The notes: generated by a model from the sequence alone, not told the origin. 64,000 nt of DNA from JBBRBB01 sp963830175 (GCA_963830175.1 CAWHKV010000002.1:372001-436000), one strand, 5' to 3'; counted from the first letter of the stretch, positions 53,537 through 63,204 are shown. A program made the numbers and translations.

Positions 53537-53687
53537 GATAATACGAATTAAATTATAAAAAGAAGAGGTGTTTAACCAGGGTTGCGAAATGGTTTTTTGA
53601 AGGATGTATTACTAAAGGTGGATAAAATTTATCATATTTAAATAGCGGGAGAAAAATATATATTTCAAAAAGGAACGGAATAAATTT

Positions 53688-54128
53688 CTATTTAAGGAAA
53701 CGCTTCATTTCCCTTGCAGCATCTTTTTCTTTTATAGACTCGCGCTTATCATGAGATTTTTTACCCCTGGCTAAACCAATTTGAACCTTTACAAAATTCT
53801 TTTCATTAAAAAATACCCGGAGAGGAACGATGGTAAAACCTTTTTCTTTCATTTTGGTTTGAAGCTTGCGTAATTCTCTTTTGGTCAAAAGTAATTTACG
53901 ATCGTGCACTGCAATGTGGTTATTGGTGGTGCCCATAGAATATTCAGCGATGTATAAACCACGCAGCCAAAGTTCTCCTTTATCAAAAAGGCAGAAGGCA
54001 TCATTAAAACTAACCTTCCCACCCCTAATAGATTTTACCTCAGTTCCCAGTAATACAACGCCTGCCTCATATTTATCATCGATATGATAATTATAATAAG
54101 CCTGCCTGTTATTCATTTCTTTGGTCAC
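53688..54128 (-). CDS. smpB: SsrA-binding protein SmpB
   Basis: Binds tmRNA and delivers it to stalled ribosomes (trans-translation). 146 residues from a GTG at 54128; an ATG at 54116 four codons further in is equally possible. Motifs YEAGVVLLGTEVKSIRGGKVSFNDAF and the C-terminal KKSHDKRESIKEKDAAREM tail are standard. No tmRNA gene was seen nearby. Confidence 0.95.
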   Translation of the reverse strand: MTKEMNNRQAYYNYHIDDKYEAGVVLLGTEVKSIRGGKVSFNDAFCLFDKGELWLRGLYIAEYSMGTTNNHIAVHDRKLLLTKRELRKLQTKMKEKGFTIVPLRVFFNEKNFVKVQIGLARGKKSHDKRESIKEKDAAREMKRFLK

Positions 54129-54189
54129 TGATGAATAAATATAGTTTAAGTTGAATGAAGCAATGGCAAAGGGCTAAAGTATATGCCTG

Positions 54190-55113
54190 CTAATTTTGAA
54201 GTAACTTAATAAGTTGGGATAGTTTTTCTTTTAAATTTTTGCGGTCAACAATAAAATCTAAAAATCCATGCTCTAATAAAAACTCGCTTCGCTGAAAGCC
54301 TTCGGGAAGGTCTTTTTTAATTGTTTCTTTAATAACGCGTGGGCCTGCAAAGCCAATTAATGCACCGGGTTCAGCAAAATTAAGATCGCCAAGCATGCCG
54401 AAACTTGCAGAAATACCTCCAAACGTAGGGTCGGTTAGTAATGAAAAGTAAGGGAGTTTGGCATCGCTTAACTGCGATAATTTACCGCTTGTTTTTGCGA
54501 GTTGCATAAGGCTGAATGCGCTTTCCATCATCCTGGCGCCGCCACTTTTGCTTATAACTAAATATGGTAAAGAATGCTTTATGCAATAATCTACAGCACG
54601 GCTAAATTTTTCACCCATAACACTTCCCAGAGAGCCGCCTATAAACTCAAAGTCCATACAGGCAATCACCAGCATTTTCCCATTTATTTCGCCTACCCCA
54701 ACACGCATACTATCTTTGAGATCTGTTTTTTCATGAATCTCATCAAGCCTTTTTTGGTAAGGCTTAAGGTCGGTAAAGCCTAAAAAATCTTTACTGTAAA
54801 TATTATCAAACAGTTCTGTGTATTTTATACCATCAAACAATATCTCAAAATAATCTTCACTTCCAATGCGATGGTGATAGTTGCACTTAGGGCAAACAAA
54901 TAAGTTCTCTTTTAATTCATTGGTAGTGCAAATAAAATTGCATTCAGGGCATTTGCTCCATAAACCTTCAGGCATTTCCCTTTTATCGGCAGTAGAAGTT
55001 GTTATACCCTTTCTGCGCCTGCTATACCACTTTTGCTTGGGACTGTTAGATAGGTTACTGGAAGTTTCACCGGATAAATCGTTATCAAAATCGTCTTCTT
55101 TTTCTTTTGCCAT
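54190..55113 (-). CDS. accD: Acetyl-CoA carboxylase carboxyltransferase subunit beta
   Basis: Beta subunit of the carboxyltransferase that makes malonyl-CoA for fatty-acid synthesis. 307 residues: an N-terminal zinc ribbon CPEC...CPKC (about residues 55-78), then the crotonase-like core with GGSLGSVMGEKFSRA (about 158) and SKSGGARMMESAFSLMQ (about 187). The alpha subunit is not in the window. Confidence 0.96.
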   Translation of the reverse strand: MAKEKEDDFDNDLSGETSSNLSNSPKQKWYSRRRKGITTSTADKREMPEGLWSKCPECNFICTTNELKENLFVCPKCNYHHRIGSEDYFEILFDGIKYTELFDNIYSKDFLGFTDLKPYQKRLDEIHEKTDLKDSMRVGVGEINGKMLVIACMDFEFIGGSLGSVMGEKFSRAVDYCIKHSLPYLVISKSGGARMMESAFSLMQLAKTSGKLSQLSDAKLPYFSLLTDPTFGGISASFGMLGDLNFAEPGALIGFAGPRVIKETIKKDLPEGFQRSEFLLEHGFLDFIVDRKNLKEKLSQLIKLLQN

Positions 55114-55195
55114 ATTGCAAATTTATATAAACGGAAAAGGGCAAGCGTTTATAAATATAAACCCGGCCTGCCAATTTCCAAAGCGAATTTATTGC

Positions 55196-56254
55196 TTATG
55201 CTATGGTAATACTTTCGTCCAGGTACACATCCTGAATAGCTTGCAGCAATTCCACACCTTCATTAAAAGGACGTTGAAATGCTTTTCTGCCAAGAATAAG
55301 ACCCATACCCCCGGCTCTTTTATTAATTACAGCTGTAACAACAGCTTCCTGCAGGTCAGTTTCACCGGTGCTTTCGCCACCGCTATTTATTAATCCAACT
55401 CTGCCCATGTAGCAGTTTGCCAATTGGTAACGGCAAAGATCGATCGGGTTGTCAGAAGTTAATTTTTCATATACCAGCTTGTGCGTTTTACCATGTTTGG
55501 TTGCAAGGTATCCGCCATTGTTTGTCGGTAATTTTTGCTTAATAATATCTGCCTGTATAGTAACACCCAAATGGTTCGCCTGCCCGGTTAGATCGGCACT
55601 GGTGTGGTAATCTTTACCTTCTACTTTAAAGGCATTATTACGTGTATAACACCAAAGTATGGTACTCATGCCAAGCTCATGCGCCAGTTCAAATGCTTCA
55701 GAAACTTCCTTTAGTTGTCTTGCGCTTTCTGCACTTCCCCAGTAAATGGTTGCACCTACACTAACAGCACCCATGTTCCAGGCACTTTTAACGGTACCAA
55801 ACATGGTTTGGTCGTACCTATTGGGATAACTTAAAAATTCATTGTGGTTTATTTTTACAACGAAGGGAATTTTATGCGCATACTTTCTGCTCATTACAGC
55901 TAACACGCCAAAAGTAGAGGCAACAGCATTGCAGCCGCCTTCTATAGCCAGTTTTATAATATTTTCAGGATCGAAGTAAATGGGGTTGGGCGCAAACGAT
56001 GCACCTGCACTATGTTCAATGCCCTGATCTACCGGAAAAATACTGCAGTAACCTGTGCCTGCAAGCCGTCCATTGTCTAATAATTGCTGCATACTGCGTA
56101 GCACCTGGTTGTTGCGGTTACTGTTGGTCCAGATTTTATCTAAATGATCTGGCCCGGGTAGGTGCAGATCAGATTTATTTATAGTTGTACTTTGATAATT
56201 TAATAAGCTCTCTGCTTTGTCGCCCAGCAGTTCCACAATTTTTGAATTCGCCAT
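55196..56254 (-). CDS. fbaB: Class I fructose-bisphosphate aldolase (DhnA/FbaB type)
   Basis: Schiff-base aldolase of glycolysis/gluconeogenesis, 352 residues from the ATG at 56254 (frame opens upstream at 56290 but that stretch does not match the family). Motifs SIFPVDQGIEHSAGASF near the start, FVVKINHNEFLSYP (about 147) and a Schiff-base region ending in SGGESTGETDLQEAV (about 289) fit the archaeal-type class I family. A TATATTTG -7-like element is at 56379-56386. Confidence 0.92.
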   Translation of the reverse strand: MANSKIVELLGDKAESLLNYQSTTINKSDLHLPGPDHLDKIWTNSNRNNQVLRSMQQLLDNGRLAGTGYCSIFPVDQGIEHSAGASFAPNPIYFDPENIIKLAIEGGCNAVASTFGVLAVMSRKYAHKIPFVVKINHNEFLSYPNRYDQTMFGTVKSAWNMGAVSVGATIYWGSAESARQLKEVSEAFELAHELGMSTILWCYTRNNAFKVEGKDYHTSADLTGQANHLGVTIQADIIKQKLPTNNGGYLATKHGKTHKLVYEKLTSDNPIDLCRYQLANCYMGRVGLINSGGESTGETDLQEAVVTAVINKRAGGMGLILGRKAFQRPFNEGVELLQAIQDVYLDESITIA

Positions 56255-56378
56255 TTTAATGTTGGTTAATGGTTTAAAATAAGTAAACACGCCGGGGTAA
56301 ACAATGCATGCTGGCTGTATGGGTGATAGATTTTATCAAAAAATATCTAACCAGGAATGGTTGTTTATCAGGCCTGCG

Positions 56379-56386
56379 CAAATATA
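56379..56386 (-). promoter_or_regulatory. Candidate -7 element (TATATTTG) of the aldolase gene
   Basis: Exact TAnnTTTG on the minus strand with TTTC (3 of 4) at N19 upstream; gives a leader of about 118 bases before the ATG at 56254. Confidence 0.4.
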
Positions 56387-56415
56387 GGCACTGTAAACAA
56401 AGCATGAAAAAATAA

Positions 56416-57222
56416 TCAGTTTAGAATGGATTGCTTTTCTGTAACTAATGTTTGTAATTTTTTAAAGTAATCAGCGGCTAAAATCATCCTGCTTCCATAC
56501 CAGCTAAACATCTCCCCATCTACCGTTATTGCACAAGTTTTTAACGCTGCTGAAACCTCGTCTGCATGCACTTGTTTAAAAGGAAAAGGCTCTGAAGAGA
56601 GGAAAATTACATCGCATTGCAACGATTTTAATTCATCCAGACTGGTTTCAGGATACCTTGGAACATCTTCGAACACATTTTGAAAACCACACCGGCGCAG
56701 CATATCACCAATAAATGTATTGCCCCCGGCGGCCATATACGGATTTTGCCATATTAAATATGCGACCTTTTTCGGCTTAGTATATGAAGATAAGGAAGTG
56801 AAGGCTTCTGTAATATCACTAATAAGTTTTACGGCACTTTCATTTTTATTAAGAACTCTTCCAAGAAGACTTATCATTTCCAGGGCATCATTAAAATTGT
56901 TTACATCTGTTACGAGAACCGGGGCAATTTTTTGAAGCACTTCTATCTGATCCTGCACATTTTCTTCCTTATTGGCAATAACAAGGTCTGGCTGTAATTT
57001 TCTTACGATAGAAATATTTATATTCTTCGTACCACCAACCCGGGTTTTAGTTTTAAACCATTCAGGCGGATGTACGCAAAACTTTGTGATACCAACAGTT
57101 TCATCCGCTAAATTAAAATAGTAAAGCAGTTCGGTTAAGGATGGAACCAGGGAAATTATTCTTTTAGGCGGAATTTGTAGCAATTCTATAGTCCGGCCAA
57201 TCTGGTCGACACATAAATGCAT
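56416..57222 (-). CDS. BtuF-like helical-backbone metal/cobalamin receptor without signal peptide
   Basis: 268 residues from ATG 57222 (a TTG at 57246 would add 8). It matches the periplasmic substrate-binding proteins of cobalamin/iron transporters: RIISLVPSLTELLYYFN, TRVGGTKNINISIVRKLQPDLVIANKEEN and CGFQNVFEDVPRYPETSLDEL. There is no signal peptide or lipobox, so the protein appears cytoplasmic; no permease or ATPase gene is adjacent. Function therefore uncertain. Confidence 0.82.
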   Translation of the reverse strand: MHLCVDQIGRTIELLQIPPKRIISLVPSLTELLYYFNLADETVGITKFCVHPPEWFKTKTRVGGTKNINISIVRKLQPDLVIANKEENVQDQIEVLQKIAPVLVTDVNNFNDALEMISLLGRVLNKNESAVKLISDITEAFTSLSSYTKPKKVAYLIWQNPYMAAGGNTFIGDMLRRCGFQNVFEDVPRYPETSLDELKSLQCDVIFLSSEPFPFKQVHADEVSAALKTCAITVDGEMFSWYGSRMILAADYFKKLQTLVTEKQSILN

Positions 57223-57342
57223 GTTTTTTAATTGAAGATGAGACAAATTTCTATTGAATCATTAAATTATGCAGGTTAAAAAAATATAGAATATCTTTAA
57301 ATTATCATAATAATAAATAAGTTCTGAAAAACATTCGGGCTG

Positions 57343-57954
57343 ATGGTTGAAATATTTGATAATAATATTTTATACAATTTCAGGCAGCTACTACCTGCAA
57401 CCATTCATATATTTAGAGTGTTCGATAAAGACCTTGAAAACGAAGTACCTGGCAATAATATTCCTACAAATTTTTTTACGCATACCCTTTCTGAAACAGA
57501 ACTTGCCCGGCAGGCCAAACAAATTGCGATCTATTTAAAAGGTAATAAGGAAACAGATTTTGTATTCTTTTATCCGTATTCTTTATTAAATAAAGAAAAC
57601 GAATGGTTATTTAATACGGCGAAAGTAAACCTGTTTTACCAGCGCAACTACTGCGAGGTTGTAATAACATCCTTCGATTTGGGTTTAATGACTACTGAAA
57701 AGAAAGGCTTGTATACTGTACTTAATGATTACGGATTTTTTAGAATGAATTTAGAAAAGGTAGCTTTTCTTTCTTTAAGGGAAAAGGTAATCATAAGGTT
57801 GTTGGCTAAAGGAATGACAAGCATGGAAATCGCTTCAGCACAACATATTTCAGTTCATACGGTAAATACACATCGTAAAAATATTAATAAAAAACTAAAA
57901 ATAAAGAGTACTGCAGCGCTACTAAAATTTGCTGAAGTATTTGAATTTAATTAA
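57343..57954 (+). CDS. LuxR-type helix-turn-helix transcriptional regulator
   Basis: 203 residues. The C-terminal LuxR domain (LSLREKVIIRLLAKGMTSMEIAS then VHTVNTHRKNINKKLKI, about residues 140-195) is complete. The N-terminal ~130 residues are not recognised and lack a receiver signature. The next gene, a PAS-LuxR regulator, begins 11 bases downstream with the same kind of C-terminal domain, so the two are probably a duplicated, co-transcribed pair. Confidence 0.85.
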   Translation: MVEIFDNNILYNFRQLLPATIHIFRVFDKDLENEVPGNNIPTNFFTHTLSETELARQAKQIAIYLKGNKETDFVFFYPYSLLNKENEWLFNTAKVNLFYQRNYCEVVITSFDLGLMTTEKKGLYTVLNDYGFFRMNLEKVAFLSLREKVIIRLLAKGMTSMEIASAQHISVHTVNTHRKNINKKLKIKSTAALLKFAEVFEFN

Positions 57955-57965
57955 CCTGTGAAGGA

Positions 57966-58685
57966 ATGAGTTATTTTACTCAACAAGAAATAGCAGATAT
58001 AAACCGTCAGCAGATTTTTTCTTTGGAAAGAAAAATTAATAGGGGAGAATTTAATTTAGAGGAGATAGGAGAATACGTGCCCGGTACATTGGGTTTAGTT
58101 GATTTAATTAATGCTGAGACAACGTACATGAATAAAAAGGGATGCAGCATACTTAAACATTCAAAGGAAGAACTTCGGGCATTAGGAGCAGAATACTTTA
58201 CAAAGTTTTTTGTACCGGAGGAGGTTGAGAAAATTAACATACAATGCCAAGCGTTATATAATGCGCAGGATAATGGACTAACTCTAAATTTTGCCCAGCG
58301 GGTTAAGGCTGTGGACGATCCTTATTTCAAATGGTTTTTTACTTCTACAAAATTGTTTTATCCACCAGGTGATGGTTCGGGCAACAAACTAATAATACTG
58401 GTAAATGAGGTGAATAAAGCTGAGCAATTAACCAAAAAAATTCATTCTGTTCTGGAAGAATCAGACTGGATGAAAAACCATTTCAAAAAATACTGCCTCT
58501 TAACCAAACGCGAAAAAGAAATTATATCATTAATATTTAAAGGGAAAAACAGCCAAATTATTTCTGAAGAATTGCTTATTTCGAAGCTTACAGTTAATAC
58601 ACACCGGCGGAATATTTTCGAAAAATTACAAATTAAAACCTTTGCCGAACTGCTGAAGTTCGCCACCACATATTCTATTATATAG
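57966..58685 (+). CDS. PAS-domain LuxR-type transcriptional regulator
   Basis: 239 residues. The middle (about 35-150) reads as a PAS-like fold (LVDLINAETTYMNKKGCSILKHSKEEL, then YFKWFFTSTKLF); the C-terminus (about 175-237) is a LuxR HTH with LTKREKEIISLIFKGKNSQ and TVNTHRRNIFEKLQIKT. Ligand and targets unknown. Follows the preceding regulator at 11 bases. Confidence 0.85.
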   Translation: MSYFTQQEIADINRQQIFSLERKINRGEFNLEEIGEYVPGTLGLVDLINAETTYMNKKGCSILKHSKEELRALGAEYFTKFFVPEEVEKINIQCQALYNAQDNGLTLNFAQRVKAVDDPYFKWFFTSTKLFYPPGDGSGNKLIILVNEVNKAEQLTKKIHSVLEESDWMKNHFKKYCLLTKREKEIISLIFKGKNSQIISEELLISKLTVNTHRRNIFEKLQIKTFAELLKFATTYSII

Positions 58686-58760
58686 GGTATACAAAAGCTG
58701 TAAAATACCTAAACATAGGTATATATATGGGCATATTATTAGGTCAATTTTGTAAACCTC

Positions 58761-58774
58761 AGGGCATAGGCCCT
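58761..58774. terminator. Weak hairpin between convergent LuxR and cystathionine synthase genes
   Basis: AGGGC-ATAG-GCCCT, a 5-bp stem with a 4-base loop in the convergent gap 58686-58826; T tract is poor, so termination here is only suggested. Confidence 0.25.
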
Positions 58775-58826
58775 TGCTTTAATTAAAACGCCTTTTTTCA
58801 ACCCCAACCCCTAAAATTCTTCATAT

Positions 58827-60182
58827 TTATTTGGCAAGGCTTTGAATTACATCGTATTTGGTAACAATGTGAAAATCGCCTTTCTCGTCTTTTGCCAGCA
58901 CCGCTCCATTTTCTTTATTAATTAAAGAGCCAATTCGTTCTACGGGCGTATCAAACGAAACCACCGGGTATGGTTTTTCCATCACCTTTTCTATGGTGCA
59001 ATTTTTTAATTCCGGATCGTTAAATACTTTTTGAAACAACCCGTTTTCACTTACAGCCCCCAACGGCCCCTCACCATTCATTACAGGGATGTGTTCTATA
59101 TCATATTTCTTCATTAATTCTACTGCTTCGCTAACAGAGTTATCGGGGCTGATGGTCACCAAGCGTTTTGCCGATCTGCCATTTACGATGTCTTTAAATG
59201 TTTTAACGTCTAAAAACCCGCGTTCCATCATCCATTGATCATTGTATACTTTACCTACATAGCGGCTTCCATGGTCGCAGAATACAACCACTACAACATC
59301 ATCTTTTTTAAACTCATTTTTTAGCTGCATAATTCCCTGCAGTGCGCTGCCACTGCTGTATCCTACAAAAATGCCCTCTTCCTTAGAAATTCTTCTTGCC
59401 ATTACAGCGCCATCCTTGTCATTTACTAATTCAAATTTATCTATGAGCTTCATTTCGTAGTTGGCAGGAACAAAATCTTCACCTATACCCTCTGTTATGT
59501 AAGGATGTACTTCTTTCATATCAACCACACCGGTTTCGTGGTATTTTTTTAATAGGGATCCGTAAACATCTATGGCTAATATTTTAACGTCAGGTTTTTT
59601 TTCCTTCAAAAATTTGGCAGTTCCTGTTATGGTGCCGCCGGTACCGGTTGCAATAACAAGGTGCGTGATCTTTCCCTCGGTTTGCTCCCAAATTTCTGGG
59701 CCCGTGCTTTCATAATGTGCCTGCCTGTTTGCCAGGTTATCGTACTGGTTCATGTGAAAGGAGTTTGGTATTTCTTTTGCAAGCCTGGCAGCCACTGAAT
59801 AATAACTGCGGGGATCTTCCGGCTCTACATTTGTCGGGCAAACAATTACCTCGGCGCCAACGGCTTTTAAAATGTCTGCCTTTTCTTTTGATTGTTTATC
59901 TGTCGTAACAAAAATGCACTTGTAACCTTTTACACTTGCGGCAAGTGCCAAACCCATTCCCGTGTTACCCGATGTACCTTCAATAATAATACCGCCGGGT
60001 TTTAATTTCCCCGTTCTTTCCGCTTCCTCAACCATTTTCAGTGCCATGCGGTCTTTTATTGAGTTTCCCGGGTTAAAATATTCAACCTTTGCAAGTACCG
60101 TACAAGGCAATTCTTTAGTAATCTTGTTTAGTTTAATCAACGGCGTGTTTCCAATTGTTTCCAGTATGTTATTCAGCCACAT
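58827..60182 (-). CDS. Cystathionine beta-synthase (PLP domain plus CBS pair)
   Basis: 451 residues. The PLP fold-type II domain has ETIGNTPLIKL, the PLP lysine in NPGNSIKDRMAL (about residue 43), EGTSGNTGMGLA (about 70) and GTGGTITG (about 178); the C-terminal part (about 330-450) is a pair of CBS domains, as in eukaryote-type cystathionine beta-synthase rather than plain cysteine synthase. It makes cystathionine from serine and homocysteine (or cysteine). A TATCTTTG -7 box with TTG 17 bases upstream is at 60203-60230. Confidence 0.9.
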   Translation of the reverse strand: MWLNNILETIGNTPLIKLNKITKELPCTVLAKVEYFNPGNSIKDRMALKMVEEAERTGKLKPGGIIIEGTSGNTGMGLALAASVKGYKCIFVTTDKQSKEKADILKAVGAEVIVCPTNVEPEDPRSYYSVAARLAKEIPNSFHMNQYDNLANRQAHYESTGPEIWEQTEGKITHLVIATGTGGTITGTAKFLKEKKPDVKILAIDVYGSLLKKYHETGVVDMKEVHPYITEGIGEDFVPANYEMKLIDKFELVNDKDGAVMARRISKEEGIFVGYSSGSALQGIMQLKNEFKKDDVVVVVFCDHGSRYVGKVYNDQWMMERGFLDVKTFKDIVNGRSAKRLVTISPDNSVSEAVELMKKYDIEHIPVMNGEGPLGAVSENGLFQKVFNDPELKNCTIEKVMEKPYPVVSFDTPVERIGSLINKENGAVLAKDEKGDFHIVTKYDVIQSLAK

Positions 60183-60202
60183 AAATCACATTTATTTGGG
60201 CG

Positions 60203-60230
60203 CAAAGATAAATATTTAGTTTAAGGGCAA
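60203..60230 (-). promoter_or_regulatory. Candidate promoter of the cystathionine beta-synthase gene
   Basis: On the minus strand TTG (60230-60228), 17 bases, then an exact TATCTTTG (60210-60203), matching the Bacteroidota pattern with slightly short spacing; the ATG is at 60182. Confidence 0.45.
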
Positions 60231-60286
60231 CAGAAGGCAATTTTAATAAAGGTTAAAACAATTATTCATGCTAATTGTAATAAGGG

Positions 60287-61594
60287 ATGATGGAAAGAAT
60301 AAATATAATGTGGTTTAGGAGAGACCTGCGTCTGAATGATAATGCTGCTTTTTTTTATGCGCTTAAACAGGAAATACCTGTTCTTTCCTTATTTATTTTC
60401 GACAGTAATATACTGGATGACCTGGATGATAAACAGGATGCACGGGTTACTTTCATTCATTCCCAAACAGTACGTTTGAATAAGGAGTTAAAAACTTTAG
60501 GCAGTGGCTTACTGGCAATGTATGGATCTCCTTTGCAGATATTTAAAAATTTGGCGAAAAGGTTTAACATAGAAACTGTTTTTACAAACCACGATTATGA
60601 ACAGTATGCCATTGACCGGGACAGGCAGGTAAAAGAGTTGTTGCATGAAAAAAGTATTGCCTTTAAATCATTCAAAGACCAGGTAATATTTGAAGGAAAA
60701 GAAGTAATAAAAAATGATGGGACTTCTTTCTCTGTCTTTACACCATACAGTAAACAATGGAAGCAAAAGTTAACGCCCTTCTACATAAAACCGTATAATA
60801 ACACAGCCTATTTTTCATGGCTTTTTAAACATACACTGCCAGAGGTTCCTTCACTTGAAAGCATGGGTTTTAAACCAGCCACAATTGAGATTCCAAAAGG
60901 AGAATTAGCAGAAATATTGTTGCAGAAGTATGCCGAAAAAAGAGACTATCCATCAAGCAACGGTACAAGCAGGGTAGGGGTGCATTTACGTTTTGGTACA
61001 GTAAGCATAAGGGATGCATGTGAAAAAGCCAAAACACACAGCGACGTTTTTTTTAACGAGCTTATCTGGCGTGAGTTTTACCAGATGATTCTCGCGAATT
61101 ACAAACATGTTCGCTTAGGTGAATCTTTTAAGCGCGAATATGACCGGATTGCCTGGAGAAATAATGAGCAGGAATTTGAATTATGGACAAAAGGCTTAAC
61201 GGGATATCCGTTGGTAGATGCAGGCATGCGCGAATTAAATACTACAGGGTTTATGCATAACAGGGTAAGAATGGTTACAGCCTCTTTTCTCACCAAGCAT
61301 TTACTAATTGACTGGAGATGGGGTGAGGCTTATTTTGCCAAAAAATTACTGGATTATGACTATGCTTCAAACAACGGTGGATGGCAGTGGGCAGCAGGTT
61401 CGGGATGCGATGCTGCTCCATACTTCAGAATTTTTAATCCGACTTTGCAACTGGAAAAATTTGATAAAGATCTTACTTATGTAAAACAGTGGGTGCCTGA
61501 ATTGCTATCCGGGAATTATCCTCCCCCCATGGTAGATCATAAGTTAGCTAGGGAACGCGCCCTGCAGGTATATTCAAATGGATTAAAAAACTAA
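60287..61594 (+). CDS. phrB: Deoxyribodipyrimidine photolyase (class I)
   Basis: Light-driven repair of cyclobutane pyrimidine dimers. 435 residues: N-terminal antenna domain (INIMWFRRDLRLNDN start), then the FAD-binding helical domain with WREFYQMIL (about 265), GYPLVDAGMRELNTTGFMHNRVRMV (in parts, about 305-330), WRWGEAYFAKKLLDYD (about 345) and NNGGWQWAAGSGCDAAPYFRIFNP (in parts). ATGs at 60287 and 60290 are both usable. Converges on mqnD with 9 bases between. Confidence 0.95.
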   Translation: MMERINIMWFRRDLRLNDNAAFFYALKQEIPVLSLFIFDSNILDDLDDKQDARVTFIHSQTVRLNKELKTLGSGLLAMYGSPLQIFKNLAKRFNIETVFTNHDYEQYAIDRDRQVKELLHEKSIAFKSFKDQVIFEGKEVIKNDGTSFSVFTPYSKQWKQKLTPFYIKPYNNTAYFSWLFKHTLPEVPSLESMGFKPATIEIPKGELAEILLQKYAEKRDYPSSNGTSRVGVHLRFGTVSIRDACEKAKTHSDVFFNELIWREFYQMILANYKHVRLGESFKREYDRIAWRNNEQEFELWTKGLTGYPLVDAGMRELNTTGFMHNRVRMVTASFLTKHLLIDWRWGEAYFAKKLLDYDYASNNGGWQWAAGSGCDAAPYFRIFNPTLQLEKFDKDLTYVKQWVPELLSGNYPPPMVDHKLARERALQVYSNGLKN

Positions 61595-61603
61595 ATGGAA
61601 TGG

Positions 61604-62461
61604 TTAAATTAAGGGCATTGCAAAAACCTTTTCGGGACTATCGAAATTATTGCCAACGATATTTAGAAATTTCATAACTGCACCCTGACCACTTTCGCCT
61701 AGGTTAATTGAATAATCATTCACGTACAGGTTAATGTGTTTATGCATTACCTCCGTATTCATTTCAATCGCATTTTCAGTAACAAAACCTGGTAAAGATT
61801 GTGTGTAATTTTTAAAGGCATAACGTGTACTTTGTTCAATGAGGTCATTAACTGTTTTAAGCATGCGTGGGTCAATGTTTCTTCGGGATACAATACCGCC
61901 AAGTGGAACAGGGAAGCCTGTTTTATTTTCCCAATTGGCTCCAAGGTCCATTAACAACTCGAGTCCTTTTTGTGCATAGGTAAAACGGTTTTCATGAATG
62001 ATCACGCCTGCATCGGCTTTCCCCTGAAACACGTCTTTTTCAATATCACTAAAAACAGTAAAATATTTATTCTTCGCTCCAGGATAGGCAAACGTTAGAA
62101 GCCTGTGCGCGGTAGTATGTAAGCCTGGAATAACTATGCGGGCATGTTGCATCAGCCTGTCTTTTTCGGCAGTTGCATAGGTTTCCGCAAAGCCAGGCAA
62201 AGCAATCAATAATGGACCGGTACCAAACCCAAGGGCGCCTCCTGCATTTAATACAGAATAGTTTTTAAGGATCTCCGGAAGCACGCCATAGCTAACCTTA
62301 GTAAAATCTGCTTTCTCTTTTAACGCCCATGAATTAAGGGTTTCAACATCCTCCATTAATATCCTGAATTGAATTCCCCTAGTATCAATCTTATTATTTA
62401 TTAATGCTTCAAAAATAAAAGTGTCGTTCGGGCAGGGAGAAAATGCCAGTGTGTATTCCAT
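61604..62461 (-). CDS. mqnD: 1,4-dihydroxy-6-naphthoate synthase (menaquinone, futalosine route)
   Basis: Converts cyclic de-hypoxanthine futalosine to dihydroxy-naphthoate. 285 residues with LAFSPCPNDTFIFEAL at the start and the GFGTGPLLIA and LHTTAHRLLTFAYP segments, which fit the periplasmic-binding-protein-like MqnD fold. 9 bases after mqnB, with which it forms an operon. Confidence 0.94.
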   Translation of the reverse strand: MEYTLAFSPCPNDTFIFEALINNKIDTRGIQFRILMEDVETLNSWALKEKADFTKVSYGVLPEILKNYSVLNAGGALGFGTGPLLIALPGFAETYATAEKDRLMQHARIVIPGLHTTAHRLLTFAYPGAKNKYFTVFSDIEKDVFQGKADAGVIIHENRFTYAQKGLELLMDLGANWENKTGFPVPLGGIVSRRNIDPRMLKTVNDLIEQSTRYAFKNYTQSLPGFVTENAIEMNTEVMHKHINLYVNDYSINLGESGQGAVMKFLNIVGNNFDSPEKVFAMPLI

Positions 62462-62470
62462 GTATTTTCT

Positions 62471-63124
62471 TTATAGCAGGTTCAGGTACCTGGTAAGGTG
62501 ATCATTTAAAAAGTGAATGGATTCTTTCATTTTCCATTGTTGCTTGTTTCTCTCTCCAACATAATTACTCGTTGTTCTTATTTGAATAAAAGGGATTTTT
62601 AAAACAAGGCACACAGCATGTAGTGCGGCCCCTTCCATACTTTCAGAAAAGGGTTCATATTTTCTCACCAGGTCGTTGATCCTTTTATTTCGGGTTGTTA
62701 TTTCGTTTACTGTAATAGCATTAACCTCTTTTAATTTTAAAAGATTGTATTTATCAAGGTTTGGATTTATTAACCTTCCGTTTAAAAATGGTGATGCATC
62801 CTTACTTGCCAGATTAAGTTCGAAAACGTTTTTAAAAACGTTGTCTTCTTCAACACCAAGATCGCCCAGTACCTCATTTTTTATTACCACCGTTTGTAAT
62901 AATGGTTCATCGTTATTATAACAACCTGCAATGCCTGCCTGCACAATTAAATTAAATTGAGAATAGTACAAACATTTCATAAGGTTTACTGCAGTTAGTA
63001 AACTTCCCACACCTGAAGTAAAAAAACTAATATTATGGAGGTTAGAGAGGTTTTGGTTCTCCTTAAAATGTGTTTTAGTTTCCGCAATCTCAAAATCAGT
63101 TGCAGCGATTACCCCTATTTTCAT
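62471..63124 (-). CDS. mqnB: Futalosine hydrolase
   Basis: Removes hypoxanthine from futalosine. 217 residues from the ATG at 63124 (the frame is open to 63175 but the extra residues do not match). Nucleoside-phosphorylase fold: VQAGIAGCYNND (about 76) and the catalytic segment SMEGAALHAVCLVLKIPFIQIRTTSN (in parts, about 163-190). Together with mqnD it shows that this organism makes menaquinone by the futalosine route. Confidence 0.92.
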   Translation of the reverse strand: MKIGVIAATDFEIAETKTHFKENQNLSNLHNISFFTSGVGSLLTAVNLMKCLYYSQFNLIVQAGIAGCYNNDEPLLQTVVIKNEVLGDLGVEEDNVFKNVFELNLASKDASPFLNGRLINPNLDKYNLLKLKEVNAITVNEITTRNKRINDLVRKYEPFSESMEGAALHAVCLVLKIPFIQIRTTSNYVGERNKQQWKMKESIHFLNDHLTRYLNLL

Positions 63125-63204
63125 AGCCTGCAAAGTTCGTGGTAAAAAGGTGAAGTTGCAAGCTTTGGCAACCATCCATTAACTTTGCACCCTTTAATTA
63201 ATGC

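Noticed and set aside
58686..58826. Small RNA or riboswitch in the convergent gap
   Set aside because: Only a 5-bp hairpin and short AT-rich repeats are visible; no conserved fold could be recognised.
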